Both the position numbers and the translations under genes were made by a program. Below are positions 36,296 through 47,883 of a stretch of 64,000 nucleotides of DNA, in pieces. Where the stretch lies: assembly GCA_018261615.1 (NCBI GenBank), contig JAGTSE010000003.1, positions 310,001 through 374,000 of the forward strand. Reading direction: 5' to 3'. The stretch's first letter is position 1. The number at the start of each line of letters is the position of its first letter. The notes below the pieces were generated by a model. That model made no database searches. It was not told where the DNA came from and saw only the letters and a list, made by a program, of their open reading frames with translations. Source of the DNA: Pseudomonadota bacterium. GTDB taxonomy: Bacteria > Pseudomonadota > Gammaproteobacteria > Enterobacterales > Enterobacteriaceae.

Positions 36296-37582
36296 ATGGA
36301 TGAATACAAACCAGAAGACGGGCTGAAAACCGATCCCAGCGATCGTCGTACTGGTCGTTCTCGTCAATCTTCCGATCGTGTCGATGAACCGCAGATCAAT
36401 TTTGATGATGTTGATCTCGATGCCGACGACCGCCGTCCTTCTCGTACCCGCCGGGCGCGTGACGAGCGCGAAGAAGAGGGTTATAACGAAGAAGACGATG
36501 CTCTGGACGAAGATCGTGAAGAACGTCGTCCGCGCAAGCGTAAGAAAGCGGCTGCCGCTAAACCTGCTTCGCGCCAGTACATGATGATGGGCATTGGCAT
36601 TCTGGTGCTACTGTTGCTCATTATCGGTATCGGTTCTGCGTTGAAATCCCCTGCGCCTTCTACGGCCAATGAACAGAATGCTCCGGCAGAGAAGAATATC
36701 GATCTCTCCGGTAACAATGGCAGCGCGGACAGCTCCGCCGCTGCTAACCAGGCGAATAACGCGCAGCCTGCTACCGGCACGTCGCCTGCCCAACAACCTG
36801 CTGGCAATGCACCAGCGCCGCAGGATGTTACCTTACCGCCAATCTCCTCAACACCATCACAGGGTGAATCGCCTGCAACGCCTGCGGGCCAGCAACGTGT
36901 GGAAGTTCAGGGCGATCTGAACACCGCACTGTCGCAGCCGCAAAACCAGTCGCAGATTGACAATGCGGTAAGCTCTACGTTGCCAACAGAACCTGCAACA
37001 GTAGCGCCGGTGCATAACGGCAATGCTCGACAGACGACAGAAAGTCATTCGACTGCAACGCGTCCTGAGCGTAAACAAATGGTGATTGAGCCAAAACCGG
37101 TCGTTAAAGCGCCGGTCGTGAAAGCCGAGTCAAAACCGGTTGCCCAGCCGCCAAAACGCACTGAAACTGCGGTAACCGCTCCGGTGAAAGCACCCGCGAC
37201 AACGACAACGGCCGCGACTGCTGAGCCGGTACAACAGCCGAAGGCTACCGCGCCGGCTGCCACTGCTGCACCTGCTGCAAGCAGCGCAGTCGCAACCGGG
37301 AATGTTGGCGAGCTGAAATCGGCTCCGGGCAGCCACTACACGCTGCAACTGAGCAGTTCCTCGAATTACAGCAACCTGAATTCGTGGGCGAAGAAAGAAA
37401 ATCTGAAAAATTTCGTGGTTTATCAGACGACGCGTAACGGCCAGCCGTGGTACGTGCTGGTAAGCGGCGTGTATGCATCAAAAGATGATGCAAAACGTGC
37501 AGTTGCTACGCTTCCCGCTGATGTGCAGGCGAAAAACCCTTGGGCCAAGCCGCTGCATCAGGTTCAGGCCGATCTGAAATAA
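36296..37582 (+). CDS. damX: Cell division protein DamX (SPOR domain)
   Basis: 428 aa; single TM, Pro/Ala/Thr-rich linker, C-terminal SPOR domain ([48 protein letters not shown]). Confidence 0.97.
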   Translation: MDEYKPEDGLKTDPSDRRTGRSRQSSDRVDEPQINFDDVDLDADDRRPSRTRRARDEREEEGYNEEDDALDEDREERRPRKRKKAAAAKPASRQYMMMGIGILVLLLLIIGIGSALKSPAPSTANEQNAPAEKNIDLSGNNGSADSSAAANQANNAQPATGTSPAQQPAGNAPAPQDVTLPPISSTPSQGESPATPAGQQRVEVQGDLNTALSQPQNQSQIDNAVSSTLPTEPATVAPVHNGNARQTTESHSTATRPERKQMVIEPKPVVKAPVVKAESKPVAQPPKRTETAVTAPVKAPATTTTAATAEPVQQPKATAPAATAAPAASSAVATGNVGELKSAPGSHYTLQLSSSSNYSNLNSWAKKENLKNFVVYQTTRNGQPWYVLVSGVYASKDDAKRAVATLPADVQAKNPWAKPLHQVQADLK

Positions 37583-37649
37583 TGTTTAAAGCGCAGGATG
37601 CTGTCGGAGCTTTTTCCACAGCCGGAGAGAGTGTAAGTAATCAGTCAGC

Positions 37650-38471
37650 ATGAAAAAAAATCGCGCTTTTTTGAAATGGGCAGGGGGGAAATACCCCCTG
37701 CTGGAAGATATCGCAAGGTATCTGCCAAAGGGTGAATGCCTGATCGAGCCGTTTGTCGGCGCGGGTTCGGTGTTTCTTAACACCTCGTTCCCCCGCTATA
37801 TCCTCGCTGATATCAACAGCGATTTGATTAGCCTCTATAACATCGTTAAAGACCGTCCTGATGAATACGTTCAGTATGCACGTGAATTGTTCATGCCTGC
37901 GACGAATCAGTCGGTGATTTACTATCAGTTGCGCGAGGAATTTAACCAGTGCCAGGATCCGTTCCGGCGCGCGCTGTTGTTTTTGTACCTCAACCGACAT
38001 GGGTATAACGGCCTGTGTCGTTATAATCTGCGCGGCGAATTTAATGTGCCGTTCGGTCGCTATAAAAAACCCTATTTTCCGGAAGCGGAGTTGTATCACT
38101 TCGCGGAAAAAGCGCAGAGTGCTTTTTTTTACTGCGAATCCTACGCCGACAGCATGGCGCGTGCTGACGAGAATTCAGTCGTCTACTGCGATCCGCCTTA
38201 TGCTCCGCTTTCTGCAACAGCAAACTTTACGGCGTACCACACAAACAGCTTCAGTATGGAGCATCAGGCGCACCTGGCCACCATTGCCGAGAGCCTGGTG
38301 CAGAACCGAATCCCGGTATTGATTTCCAACCACGACACTGCGTTGACGCGTGAGTGGTATCATCAGGCAAAATTGCATGTGGTGAAAGTGCGCCGCAGTA
38401 TCAGCAGTAACGGCGGCACACGTAAAAAGGTGGATGAATTGCTGGCGCTTTATTGCCCGGCGACACTTTAA
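37650..38471 (+). CDS. dam: DNA adenine methyltransferase (GATC)
   Basis: 273 aa; [15 protein letters not shown] and [16 protein letters not shown] motifs. Confidence 0.98.
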   Translation: MKKNRAFLKWAGGKYPLLEDIARYLPKGECLIEPFVGAGSVFLNTSFPRYILADINSDLISLYNIVKDRPDEYVQYARELFMPATNQSVIYYQLREEFNQCQDPFRRALLFLYLNRHGYNGLCRYNLRGEFNVPFGRYKKPYFPEAELYHFAEKAQSAFFYCESYADSMARADENSVVYCDPPYAPLSATANFTAYHTNSFSMEHQAHLATIAESLVQNRIPVLISNHDTALTREWYHQAKLHVVKVRRSISSNGGTRKKVDELLALYCPATL

Positions 38472-38518
38472 CTCGCTTTCGCCGCGTTGCCAGGCCCTAT
38501 TTTCTCAAGGAGATGCGG

Positions 38519-39196
38519 ATGAAACAGTATTTGATTGCCCCTTCGATTTTATCGGCTGACTTTGCTCGCCTGGGCGAAGATACCGCCAACGCGCTGGCTG
38601 CCGGTGGCGACGTTGTCCACTTCGATGTGATGGACAACCATTACGTACCGAACCTGACTATCGGGCCGATGGTGCTTAAAGCGTTGCGTAACTACGGCAT
38701 CACCGCGCCTATCGACGTGCATTTGATGGTGAAACCGGTTGACCGCCTGGTGCCGGATTTCGCTGCCGCAGGTGCGAGCATCATTACATTTCATCCCGAA
38801 GCTTCCGGGCATGTTGACCGTACGCTGCAACTGATTAAAGAGCAGGGTTGTAAAGCGGGGCTGGTGTTGAACCCGGCAACGCCGCTGAGCTATCTGGATT
38901 ATGTGATGGACAAGCTGGATGTGATCCTGCTGATGTCGGTGAACCCCGGTTTTGGTGGTCAATCCTTTATTCCGCATACGCTGGATAAACTGCGCGAAGT
39001 TCGCCGCCGCATTGATGCATCCGGTTTTGATATTCGTCTGGAAGTTGATGGCGGGGTTAAAGCCAGCAATATCGGCGAGATTGCCGCTGCTGGCGCGGAT
39101 ATGTTCGTGGCAGGTTCAGCGATTTTTGATAAGCCGGATTACAAACAGGTTATTGATGAAATGCGTAGCGAACTGGCGAAGGTAAGTCATGGATAA
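38519..39196 (+). CDS. rpe: Ribulose-phosphate 3-epimerase
   Basis: Start [22 protein letters not shown]. Confidence 0.98.
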   Translation: MKQYLIAPSILSADFARLGEDTANALAAGGDVVHFDVMDNHYVPNLTIGPMVLKALRNYGITAPIDVHLMVKPVDRLVPDFAAAGASIITFHPEASGHVDRTLQLIKEQGCKAGLVLNPATPLSYLDYVMDKLDVILLMSVNPGFGGQSFIPHTLDKLREVRRRIDASGFDIRLEVDGGVKASNIGEIAAAGADMFVAGSAIFDKPDYKQVIDEMRSELAKVSHG

Positions 39197-39950
39197 ATTG
39201 CAGTCAATTCAAGGTGTGGCGTTCGATCTGGATGGTACGCTGGTGGATAGCGCGCCGGGGTTGACGGCCGCCGTAGACAGCGCGTTGTATGCGCTGGAAC
39301 TCCCTCAGGCCGGTGAAGCTCGCGTGGTGACCTGGATTGGTAACGGCGCGGATGTGTTAATGGAACGTGCATTCCACTGGTCGCGGCAGGAACGTTCTAT
39401 TCAGCGTGCGGCGCAGGGCAAGCCAGATATTGAAGATCATGATGTTCCGCAGGAAGAGCAGATTCGCATGCTGCGTAAGCTGTTTAACCGTTATTACGAA
39501 GAGACGGTGGAAGAAGGCAGTTTTCTGTTCCCGGACGTGGCAGACACCCTGATTGCGCTGCACGCTAAAGGCCTGCCACTGGCGCTGGTGACCAACAAAC
39601 CGACGCCGTTTGTCGCTCCGCTGCTGGAAGCGCTTGATATCGCGCAATTCTTCTCTTTTGTCGTCGGTGGCGACGATGTGGTGAACAAAAAGCCGCATCC
39701 GGAACCGTTGCTTCTGGTGTGTAAAAAGCTCAATATTCAGCCTCACGAGCTACTTTTCGTGGGGGATTCGCGTAACGATATCGTGGCTGCGAAAGCGGCA
39801 GGCAGCGTTTCTGTGGGCCTGACTTACGGTTATAACTACGGCGAAGCGATCACCTTGAGCGAACCAGACCTCGTCTTTGATCACTTTAAGGAATTACTGC
39901 CCGCATTTGGGCTTTCGCATATTGAACATCAGGAAATGAAAAATGACTAA
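39189..39950 (+). CDS. gph: Phosphoglycolate phosphatase
   Basis: HAD motif [16 protein letters not shown]; overlaps rpe and trpS as in E. coli. Confidence 0.97.
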   Translation: MDKLQSIQGVAFDLDGTLVDSAPGLTAAVDSALYALELPQAGEARVVTWIGNGADVLMERAFHWSRQERSIQRAAQGKPDIEDHDVPQEEQIRMLRKLFNRYYEETVEEGSFLFPDVADTLIALHAKGLPLALVTNKPTPFVAPLLEALDIAQFFSFVVGGDDVVNKKPHPEPLLLVCKKLNIQPHELLFVGDSRNDIVAAKAAGSVSVGLTYGYNYGEAITLSEPDLVFDHFKELLPAFGLSHIEHQEMKND

Positions 39951-40947
39951 GCCCATCGTCTTTAGTGGCGCACAGCCCTCAGGTGAACTAACCATTGGCA
40001 ACTATATGGGTGCGCTGCGTCAGTGGGTAAACATGCAGGACGACTATCACTGTATCTATTGCATCGTTGACCAGCACGCGATTACCGTGCGTCAGGATCC
40101 GCAGACGCTGCGCAAAGCGACGCTGGATACGCTGGCGCTGTATCTGGCCTGTGGTATTGATCCGCAGAAAAGTACCATTTTCGTTCAGTCGCATGTGACT
40201 GAACATGCCCAGTTGGGCTGGGCGCTGAATTGCTACACCTATTTTGGTGAGCTAAGCCGTATGACGCAGTTCAAAGACAAATCCGCTCGCTATGCAGAAA
40301 ACATCAACGCCGGTCTGTTTGATTATCCAGTACTGATGGCGGCAGATATTTTGCTGTATCAGACCAATCAGGTGCCGGTTGGGGAAGATCAGAAGCAGCA
40401 TCTGGAGCTGAGCCGTGATATCGCCCAGCGTTTTAACGCGATCTACGGCGATATCTTTAAGGTGCCGGAGCCGTTCATTCCGAAATCCGGTGCGCGCGTG
40501 ATGTCGCTGCTGGAACCGACGAAGAAAATGTCCAAGTCGGACGATAACCGTAACAACGTGATTGGCCTGCTGGAAGATCCGAAATCCGTGGTGAAGAAAA
40601 TCAAACGCGCGGTGACCGATTCCGACGAGCCGCCGGTTGTGCGTTATGATATCGCCAACAAAGCGGGCGTTTCCAACCTGCTGGATATTCTCTCTGCCGT
40701 TACCGGCCAGAGCATTGCGCAACTGGAACAGCACTTCGAAGGCAAAATGTACGGCCATCTGAAAGGCGAAGTGGCGGAAGCGGTCTCCGGCATGCTGACC
40801 GAGTTGCAGGAGCGTTATCATCGCTACCGCAATGACGAAGCTTTCCTGCAGAAGGTGATGAAAGAGGGTGCAGAGAAAGCCAGCGCCCGCGCCTCTGAAA
40901 CGCTGAAAAAAGTCTACGAAGCGATTGGCTTTGTCGCCAAACCGTAA
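39943..40947 (+). CDS. trpS: Tryptophanyl-tRNA synthetase
   Basis: 334 aa; HIGH-like and KMSKS ([12 protein letters not shown]) motifs. Confidence 0.99.
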   Translation: MTKPIVFSGAQPSGELTIGNYMGALRQWVNMQDDYHCIYCIVDQHAITVRQDPQTLRKATLDTLALYLACGIDPQKSTIFVQSHVTEHAQLGWALNCYTYFGELSRMTQFKDKSARYAENINAGLFDYPVLMAADILLYQTNQVPVGEDQKQHLELSRDIAQRFNAIYGDIFKVPEPFIPKSGARVMSLLEPTKKMSKSDDNRNNVIGLLEDPKSVVKKIKRAVTDSDEPPVVRYDIANKAGVSNLLDILSAVTGQSIAQLEQHFEGKMYGHLKGEVAEAVSGMLTELQERYHRYRNDEAFLQKVMKEGAEKASARASETLKKVYEAIGFVAKP

Positions 40948-40967
40948 TTGATGACCGTAATTGATGA
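40942..40967. repeat. 13-bp tandem duplication spanning the trpS stop codon
   Basis: CCGTAATTGATGA repeated twice head-to-tail. Confidence 0.9.
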
Positions 40968-40969
40968 TA

Positions 40970-40996
40970 GCCGGATGAGCGAAGCCGCCATCCGGC
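40970..40996. repeat. REP-like palindrome between convergent trpS and cysG
   Basis: GCCGGATGAGCGAAGCCGCCATCCGGC. Confidence 0.7.
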
Positions 40997-41004
40997 AATT
41001 TATG

Positions 41005-42369
41005 TTAAAACCACTTCAGCTTATCGCGTAGCGCCACGACGCGACCCACAATAATTAGCGCCGGGCTTTCCACCTGCTGCGCCAGTTCTCCGAGTTGCGA
41101 TAAATCACCGCTCACCACTCGCTGCTGCACCGAGGTTCCGTTCTCTACCAGCGCGACCGGCATATTGGCCTGCATACCGTGCTCAATGAGCTGCGCCTGA
41201 ATGGTAGCGGCCTGATTTAAGCCCATATAAAACACTAGCGTCTGTTTTTCTGCCGCAAGGTTAGCCCAGTCCAGCTCGCTGCCGGTTTTCAGATGGCCCG
41301 TTACCAGCCGTACGCTTTGTGCATAATCGCGGTGGGTCAGGGGAATGCCTGAATAGGCCGAACAGCCAGATGCTGCAGTAATCCCCGGTACAACAGAGAA
41401 GGGAATTCCTGCATGACACAGGGTTTCCAGCTCTTCGCCGCCGCGGCCGAAAATGAACGGATCGCCGCCCTTCAGACGCACAACGCGTTTACCACTCTGC
41501 GCTTCGCGCAGCAGGATCTGGTTGATCTCTTCCTGCGGCACGCAGTGGTAACCTGCGCGTTTGCCGACAAAAATACGATCGGCGTCGCGGCGTACCAGAT
41601 TCATGATTTCATCCGAAACCAGACGATCGTAGACCACCACATCGGCCTGCTGGATCTGCTGCAAACCTTTCAACGTCAGTAATCCGGCATCGCCAGGGCC
41701 CGAGCCCACCAGCACCACTTCGCCCCGGTTATCCAGCGGTTCGGCCAGTAGCTGTTCGGTGATTTTCTCTACCGCAGCAGTATTCTGGTTCGCCAGAGAT
41801 TGCGCCAGACGGTCATTAACAAACAGTTTTTCCCAGAAATGGCGGCGTTCGCCGATGCTGGCGAACTGGCGCTTTACACGGCTACGTAGCTTGCCAGCAA
41901 AGTGTGCAACATGGCCGAGATGTTGCGGCAGCAGCGATTCCAGCTTCTCACGCAGTAAACGCGCCAGTACCGGCGAAGTGCCGCCGGAGGAGACGGCCAC
42001 CATCAGCGGTGAGCGGTCAATAATTGACGGCATAATAAAACTCGCCTGCGTGGGAGCATCGACCACATTACAGAAGATGCGACGCGCTTCAGCCTCAGTG
42101 CTGACCTGCAGGTTAACAGCTTCGTTGTCCGTGGCGGCGATCGCCAGCCAGCAATCGTCAAGCAGCCTCTCTTCGAATGCGCCTTCCGCCAGTGTCAGCA
42201 TTTCTTCTGCCGCCCAGACGGTAAACTGCGGCGTAAACGTGAGTGCGTTAACGGTCAGTCTGGCACCTGCGTCCATCAGCAGCCGGGCTTTGCGCTCGGC
42301 GACATCGCCGCCGCCAACCAGCAGGCATGCGCGATCGCGTAATTGACAGAAAATGGGCAAATGGTCCAC
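41005..42369 (-). CDS. cysG: Siroheme synthase CysG (trifunctional)
   Basis: GTG start at (V)[31 protein letters not shown] domain [15 protein letters not shown]. Confidence 0.97.
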   Translation of the reverse strand: MDHLPIFCQLRDRACLLVGGGDVAERKARLLMDAGARLTVNALTFTPQFTVWAAEEMLTLAEGAFEERLLDDCWLAIAATDNEAVNLQVSTEAEARRIFCNVVDAPTQASFIMPSIIDRSPLMVAVSSGGTSPVLARLLREKLESLLPQHLGHVAHFAGKLRSRVKRQFASIGERRHFWEKLFVNDRLAQSLANQNTAAVEKITEQLLAEPLDNRGEVVLVGSGPGDAGLLTLKGLQQIQQADVVVYDRLVSDEIMNLVRRDADRIFVGKRAGYHCVPQEEINQILLREAQSGKRVVRLKGGDPFIFGRGGEELETLCHAGIPFSVVPGITAASGCSAYSGIPLTHRDYAQSVRLVTGHLKTGSELDWANLAAEKQTLVFYMGLNQAATIQAQLIEHGMQANMPVALVENGTSVQQRVVSGDLSQLGELAQQVESPALIIVGRVVALRDKLKWF

Positions 42370-42475
42370 GGCATTACCTCGGTATTGTTGCTGTTCGACG
42401 TAGCATACCAGCAAGAGAACTGCGGAAGTTAAGGGAATCTTGAAGACGCGGGAGCGGTGTACTCCCGCTGGAGAG

Positions 42476-42802
42476 TCAGGCTTTGATCTGGACTTCGCCC
42501 TCTTTTACTCGCGCGTCGAAATGCGCAACAGAACGGCTTTCATCCTCCATACACAAGCCATCACGCAGGCGGAAACGCTGTTTTTTCAGCGGGCTTGCCA
42601 CCCACAGATCGCCCTGATGTTCGGCGATAATCCCACGAGAGAGCACGCTGGCTTCAAAAAAGGGATCGATATTACTGATGGCAAAAACCTGATCGTCATG
42701 GTACGGACGGAAAACAGCGACTTGTTTGCCGTTTACCAGCGCGCAGACGCCGGTGGCAGGGACAATGTCATCGATTTTGCAGATAGTGTTCCACTGGCTC
42801 AT
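42476..42802 (-). CDS. nirD: Nitrite reductase (NADH) small subunit
   Basis: 108 aa; Rieske-like fold; adjacent to nirB. Confidence 0.97.
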   Translation of the reverse strand: MSQWNTICKIDDIVPATGVCALVNGKQVAVFRPYHDDQVFAISNIDPFFEASVLSRGIIAEHQGDLWVASPLKKQRFRLRDGLCMEDESRSVAHFDARVKEGEVQIKA

Positions 42803-45342
42803 GCGTTTTCCTCCACTAACACGACTGGAATACGTTCATAGGGCGTTGCCGGGCGATGTTGTTCGCGTTCCGGCACCACTTGCACATTCGGGTCACGGCG
42901 ATCGCTGTTGATAAAGTGTTTGAAGCGCGTTTGGGTTGCAGGCGTGTTCACGGTTTCTGTCCATTCGCAAATTACCGCTTCACGCAGGCGGGTCATCTCT
43001 TCTTCCAGTTGCGCGTCAAAGCCCAGCTTGTCATCGATAATCACGTTTTTCAGGTACTCAATGCCACCTTCCATGCTCTCCAGCCAGGAGGCAGTACGGG
43101 TTAGTTTGTCGGCGGTGCGGATGTAAAACATCATAAAGCGATCGAGGTAGTGCAGCAGAGTTTCACGGTCGAGATCGGCAGCCAGCAGATCCGCATGGCG
43201 TGGTTTCATACCTCCGTTACCGCAGACATAGAGGTTCCAGCCCTTTTCAGTGGCGATAATGCCGACATCTTTCCCCTGAGCTTCCGCACACTCGCGGGTA
43301 CAACCGGAAACGCCGAATTTCATTTTGTGTGGTGTACGGATGCCTTTGTAGCGATTCTCCAGTTCGACGCCAAAGCCAACGCTGTCGCCAACACCGTAGC
43401 GGCACCAGGTGGAGCCGACACATGTTTTCGCCATGCGCAGCGCCTTGGCGTACGCGTGGCCCGTTTCGAAACCCGCGTTGATAAGCTGCCGCCAGATTTC
43501 CGGCAGATCGTCTTTTTGCGCGCCGAACAGGCCGATACGCTGCGAACCGGTGATTTTGGTGTACAGGTTGAATTCCCGGGCGATACGGCCCACTTCCATC
43601 AACCCTTCCGGCGTGATTTCGCCGCCTGCGGAACGCGGGATCACCGAATACGTACCGTCTTTCTGTATATTGGCGAGGAAGTTGTCGTTGGTGTCCTGCA
43701 ACGGAGTATGTTGCGGTTTCAGGATGTACTCGTTCCAGCAGGAAGCGAGCAGCGAACCAATGGTCGGTTTACACACTTCGCAACCGTAGCCTTTACCGTA
43801 TTTCGCCAGCAACTCGTCGAAGGATTTAATCCCTTCCACGCGGATCAGGTGATACAGCTCCTGGCGCGAGTAGGCAAAGTGCTCGCACAGATTGTTGGTG
43901 ACTTCGATACCCTGTTTTGCCAGCTCCGCGTTCAGCACTTGTGTTACCAGCGGTATACAACCGCCGCAGCCGGTACCGGCTTTGGTTTCAGCTTTCAGCG
44001 CAGCAACGGTATGACAGCCTTTATTGATGGCGGCGATCAGAGCGCCTTTGGTCACGTCGAAGCAGGAACAAATTTGCGCGCTGTCTGGCAGCTTGTCGAC
44101 GCCGATTGACGGTTTGCCGCTTGACGCATGCGCAGGCAGGATCAGCGCATCCGGGTTCTCTGGCAGTTCAATAGCGTTGAGCACCAGTTGTAGCAGGTTA
44201 CCGAAATCGCTGGTGTCGCCCACCAGCACCGCGCCGAGCAGAGTTTTGTTATCCGGGCTAACTATCAGGCGTTTGTAGACTTCTTTGCTTTCGTCGAGAT
44301 AAACATAGCTGCGCGCGCCCGACGTACGACCATGCGCATCGCCGATACCGCCCACATCGACGCCGAGCAATTTCAGTTTGGCGCTGAGATCCGCGCCTTC
44401 AAAGGCGTTTTGCGTACCCAGAATATGGTCTACAGCGACCTGCGCCATTTTATAACCTGGCGCGACCAGGCCATACACGCGGTTATTCCAGTTGGCGCAT
44501 TCGCCGATAGCGTAGATGTTCGGATCTGAGGTCTGGCAGTTATCGTTGATCACGATACCGCCACGTTGAGCCACTTCCAGACCGCACTGGGTCGCCAGCT
44601 TGTCGCGCGGGCGGATACCGGTTGAGAAGACGATAAAGTCCACTTCCAGCTCGCTGCCGTCGGTAAAGCGCATGGTTTTGCGCGCTTCACTTCCTTCCTG
44701 CACGATCTCTTTGGTGTTTTTGCTGGTGTGAACACGCACGCCCATGCTTTCAATTTTACGCTTCAGCTGTTCACCGCCCATCTGGTCGAGCTGCTCTGCC
44801 ATTAGCATCGGGGCGAATTCGATCACATGCGTTTCGACGCCAAGGTTTTTCAGCGCGCCAGCGGCTTCCAGGCCCAACAGGCCGCCGCCGACAACAGCGC
44901 CACGACGACTACGACGCGCGCAGGCTTCAATAGCGTTTAAGTCTTCAATGGTGCGGTAGACGAAGCAGTCCTGCGTTTCTGAACCTTTGATCGGCGGGAT
45001 CCACGGATAGGAACCGGTGGCCATGATCAGTTTGTCGTAATAGACCGTGCGCCCGGCGCTGGAGTGGATCACTTTTTCCTGCCGATTGATGGTGATGGCG
45101 CGTTCGCCTACCAGCACTTTCACACCGTGTTTTTCGTAAAAGCCTTCGCGCACCAGCGACAACTCTTCGGCAGTATGATGAGAAAAATAGGAAGAGAGAT
45201 GGACGCGGTCGTAGGCTTTACGTGGCTCTTCACAAAAGACAGTAATATCGAACTGAGCGGCGTCGGTTTTATCGAGGAGATCCTCTACAAAACGGTGGCC
45301 GACCATACCGTTACCGATAATAGTGAGTTTGACTTTGCTCAT
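42799..45342 (-). CDS. nirB: Nitrite reductase (NADH) large subunit
   Basis: 847 aa; FAD/NAD domains plus siroheme Cys motif (GVSGCTRECAEAQGKD). Confidence 0.98.
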   Translation of the reverse strand: MSKVKLTIIGNGMVGHRFVEDLLDKTDAAQFDITVFCEEPRKAYDRVHLSSYFSHHTAEELSLVREGFYEKHGVKVLVGERAITINRQEKVIHSSAGRTVYYDKLIMATGSYPWIPPIKGSETQDCFVYRTIEDLNAIEACARRSRRGAVVGGGLLGLEAAGALKNLGVETHVIEFAPMLMAEQLDQMGGEQLKRKIESMGVRVHTSKNTKEIVQEGSEARKTMRFTDGSELEVDFIVFSTGIRPRDKLATQCGLEVAQRGGIVINDNCQTSDPNIYAIGECANWNNRVYGLVAPGYKMAQVAVDHILGTQNAFEGADLSAKLKLLGVDVGGIGDAHGRTSGARSYVYLDESKEVYKRLIVSPDNKTLLGAVLVGDTSDFGNLLQLVLNAIELPENPDALILPAHASSGKPSIGVDKLPDSAQICSCFDVTKGALIAAINKGCHTVAALKAETKAGTGCGGCIPLVTQVLNAELAKQGIEVTNNLCEHFAYSRQELYHLIRVEGIKSFDELLAKYGKGYGCEVCKPTIGSLLASCWNEYILKPQHTPLQDTNDNFLANIQKDGTYSVIPRSAGGEITPEGLMEVGRIAREFNLYTKITGSQRIGLFGAQKDDLPEIWRQLINAGFETGHAYAKALRMAKTCVGSTWCRYGVGDSVGFGVELENRYKGIRTPHKMKFGVSGCTRECAEAQGKDVGIIATEKGWNLYVCGNGGMKPRHADLLAADLDRETLLHYLDRFMMFYIRTADKLTRTASWLESMEGGIEYLKNVIIDDKLGFDAQLEEEMTRLREAVICEWTETVNTPATQTRFKHFINSDRRDPNVQVVPEREQHRPATPYERIPVVLVEENA

Positions 45343-45365
45343 TTTTTCCTCGATTTCTTTTCTAT

Positions 45366-45443
45366 TACCTCCTACCTTAACGATTCAGCTCCCCCACTTA
45401 TTGATGTGCATCAAATACATCTTCGCCTACCACTTAATGAGTA
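45366..45443 (-). promoter_or_regulatory. nirB promoter with FNR and NarL/NarP sites
   Basis: FNR box TTGATGTGCATCAA (45401-45414); 7-2-7 NarL/NarP-type repeat TACCACT-TA-ATGAGTA (45428-45443); centre-to-centre distance 28 bp. Downstream sequence resembles the E. coli nirB promoter. Confidence 0.85.
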
Positions 45444-45581
45444 GGATATTGATTTTTATTGATTTTCATAAGCTTCGGATATCAATGGCTTTTATGGTTT
45501 GCGTTAAATGCGTGCAAAAAAAAGCGGGTTTTTGCTCGCGTCTCTGATACAAGATATCTGACGAAAACACGGAGGCATGCT

Positions 45582-46880
45582 ATGTCGGCAACACCGCTTT
45601 GGTTGGTTCAGAATGTGCATTTACCCGATCGTGAAGGGCTGTGGCAAATTGCCATTGAGCAGGGGCGTTTTGGCGAAATTACGCCGATGGGCACCACGCA
45701 CAGCGACAGTCTCGAAGTCCTGAATGCCCGTGGCGGCCTGGCGCTGCCGCCGTTTATTGAGCCGCATATCCACCTTGATACTACGCAAACCGCTGGTGAG
45801 CCGAACTGGAACCAGTCCGGTACGCTGTTTGAGGGGATTGAACGCTGGGCGGAACGCAAAGCGCTGCTTAGCCATGAGGATGTGAAAGCACGCGCCTGGC
45901 AGACGTTGAAGTGGCAAATGGCCAATGGCGTGCAGCATGTGCGCACCCATGTTGATGTCTCCGATCCCTCCCTGACCGCGCTGAAAGCGATGCTGGAAGT
46001 GAAAGCGGAGGTCGCGCCGTGGATAGATTTGCAGATTGTTGCGTTTCCACAGGAAGGCATTCTCTCTTACCCCAATGGTGCGGCGTTGCTGGAAGAGGCG
46101 TTACGTCTGGGCGCCGATGTTGTCGGCGCGATCCCGCATTTTGAGTTTACCCGCGAATACGGCGTGGAATCGCTGCACATTGCCTTTGCACTGGCGCAAA
46201 AATATGACCGCCCGCTGGATATTCACTGTGATGAAATCGATGACGAGCAGTCGCGTTTTGTTGAGACGGTGGCTGCACTGGCGCTGAAAATGGGGATCGG
46301 CCCGCGTGTGACGGCCAGTCATACCACCGCCATGCACTCTTATAACGGTGCTTACACCTCGCGACTATTTCGTCTGCTGAAGCTTTCCGGCATCAACTTC
46401 GTCGCCAATCCGCTGGTCAATATTCATCTGCAAGGGCGTTTTGATGATTATCCGAAACGTCGGGGCATCACGCGGGTGAAAGAGTTGTTGGCGGCGAACA
46501 TCAACGTCTGCTTTGGTCATGATGATGTGTTTGATCCCTGGTATCCACTCGGTACGGGCAATATGTTGCAGGTGCTGCATATGGGGCTGCATGTCTGCCA
46601 GTTGATGGGCTATCAACAAATTGAGCAGGGGCTACGTTTAATCACCCATAACAGCGCCAGAACCTTCGGTCTGACACAGTACGGCATTGTCCCCGGCAAC
46701 CCGGCTAATATGATTATTTTGTCGGTGGAAAGCGGGTTTGATGCTGTGCGTTGCCAGGCACCGGTGAGATGGTCTATTCGTCAGGGGCGAGTGATTGCCA
46801 GTACGCAGCCTGCGCAAAGTTGGGTGCAGATGGACAACGGCGGTGAAGAGGTGCAGTTCCGCCGTTATCACGCGCGATAA
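45582..46880 (+). CDS. codA: Cytosine deaminase (CodA-type)
   Basis: Start [23 protein letters not shown]; very similar to E. coli CodA ([91 protein letters not shown]). Confidence 0.93.
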   Translation: MSATPLWLVQNVHLPDREGLWQIAIEQGRFGEITPMGTTHSDSLEVLNARGGLALPPFIEPHIHLDTTQTAGEPNWNQSGTLFEGIERWAERKALLSHEDVKARAWQTLKWQMANGVQHVRTHVDVSDPSLTALKAMLEVKAEVAPWIDLQIVAFPQEGILSYPNGAALLEEALRLGADVVGAIPHFEFTREYGVESLHIAFALAQKYDRPLDIHCDEIDDEQSRFVETVAALALKMGIGPRVTASHTTAMHSYNGAYTSRLFRLLKLSGINFVANPLVNIHLQGRFDDYPKRRGITRVKELLAANINVCFGHDDVFDPWYPLGTGNMLQVLHMGLHVCQLMGYQQIEQGLRLITHNSARTFGLTQYGIVPGNPANMIILSVESGFDAVRCQAPVRWSIRQGRVIASTQPAQSWVQMDNGGEEVQFRRYHAR

Positions 46881-47027
46881 ACTGTGGCGTCAGACCTTAT
46901 TCTTGCGGTTGTGAGCGGTTTGACGTTACATATGTTTCCAAATACGTAAAATTAAGTAAAAGGCTGGCCTGCTGGCTGACTGCTCTTTAGAATCAAGCCA
47001 CTCGCTTTCTTTACTGCACTTCGTTAA

Positions 47028-47609
<582 letters not shown>

Positions 47610-47708
47610 CACTCTCTCCGCACGGGTTTTTCGCCCGTGCTAGTTTGCTTCCTGCGTAACGTTAAATTGCTGCTTATAATTTGGGCAAGTACATGTTCAA
47701 ACAGGGAG

Positions 47709-47853
47709 GCGCTATGCCGATTATATTCTGGACTGGCGCGGTATTGTTCCTGAACGCTGGAGCGCGGCGAACCAGGCCGGAGCGATGGGGGATCTGGATC
47801 CGTTGTGCGCCATCTTCCGTAAAGTGGTAAGCGAAGATGCCGAAAGCGAGTAA
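47709..47853 (+). pseudogene. Decayed fic remnant (C-terminal ~47 codons of a Fic-domain protein)
   Basis: Frame ending at TAA 47851-47853 reads RYADYILDWRGIVPERWSAANQAGAMGDLDPLCAIFRKVVSEDAESE*, aligning to the C-terminus of E. coli Fic (HAGYQLSWQGIEKEAWNQANQSGAMGDLTALQMIFSKVVSEAGESE). No upstream Fic core (HPFxxGN-type) is present. Confidence 0.85.
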
Positions 47854-47883
47854 ACTAGCGCGGTTTATTTTACCGAGGCCGCT

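Noticed and set aside
36640-37300. Pro/Ala/Thr/Gln-rich low-complexity segment in damX
   Set aside because: Expected linker between the TM segment and the SPOR domain of DamX; not an independent repeat element.
38455-38500. Possible REP-like sequence between dam and rpe (GCCCGGCGACACTTTAACTCGCTTTCGCCGCGTTGCCAGGC)
   Set aside because: The two arms pair poorly compared with the other REP-like units and it overlaps the dam 3' end; not confident enough to list.
40252-40998. 248-aa minus-strand ORF inside trpS
   Set aside because: Antisense shadow of trpS; no RBS or homology recognised.
43150-44109. 319-aa plus-strand ORF inside nirB
   Set aside because: Antisense shadow of nirB; composition reflects the complement of nirB codons and has no domain signature.
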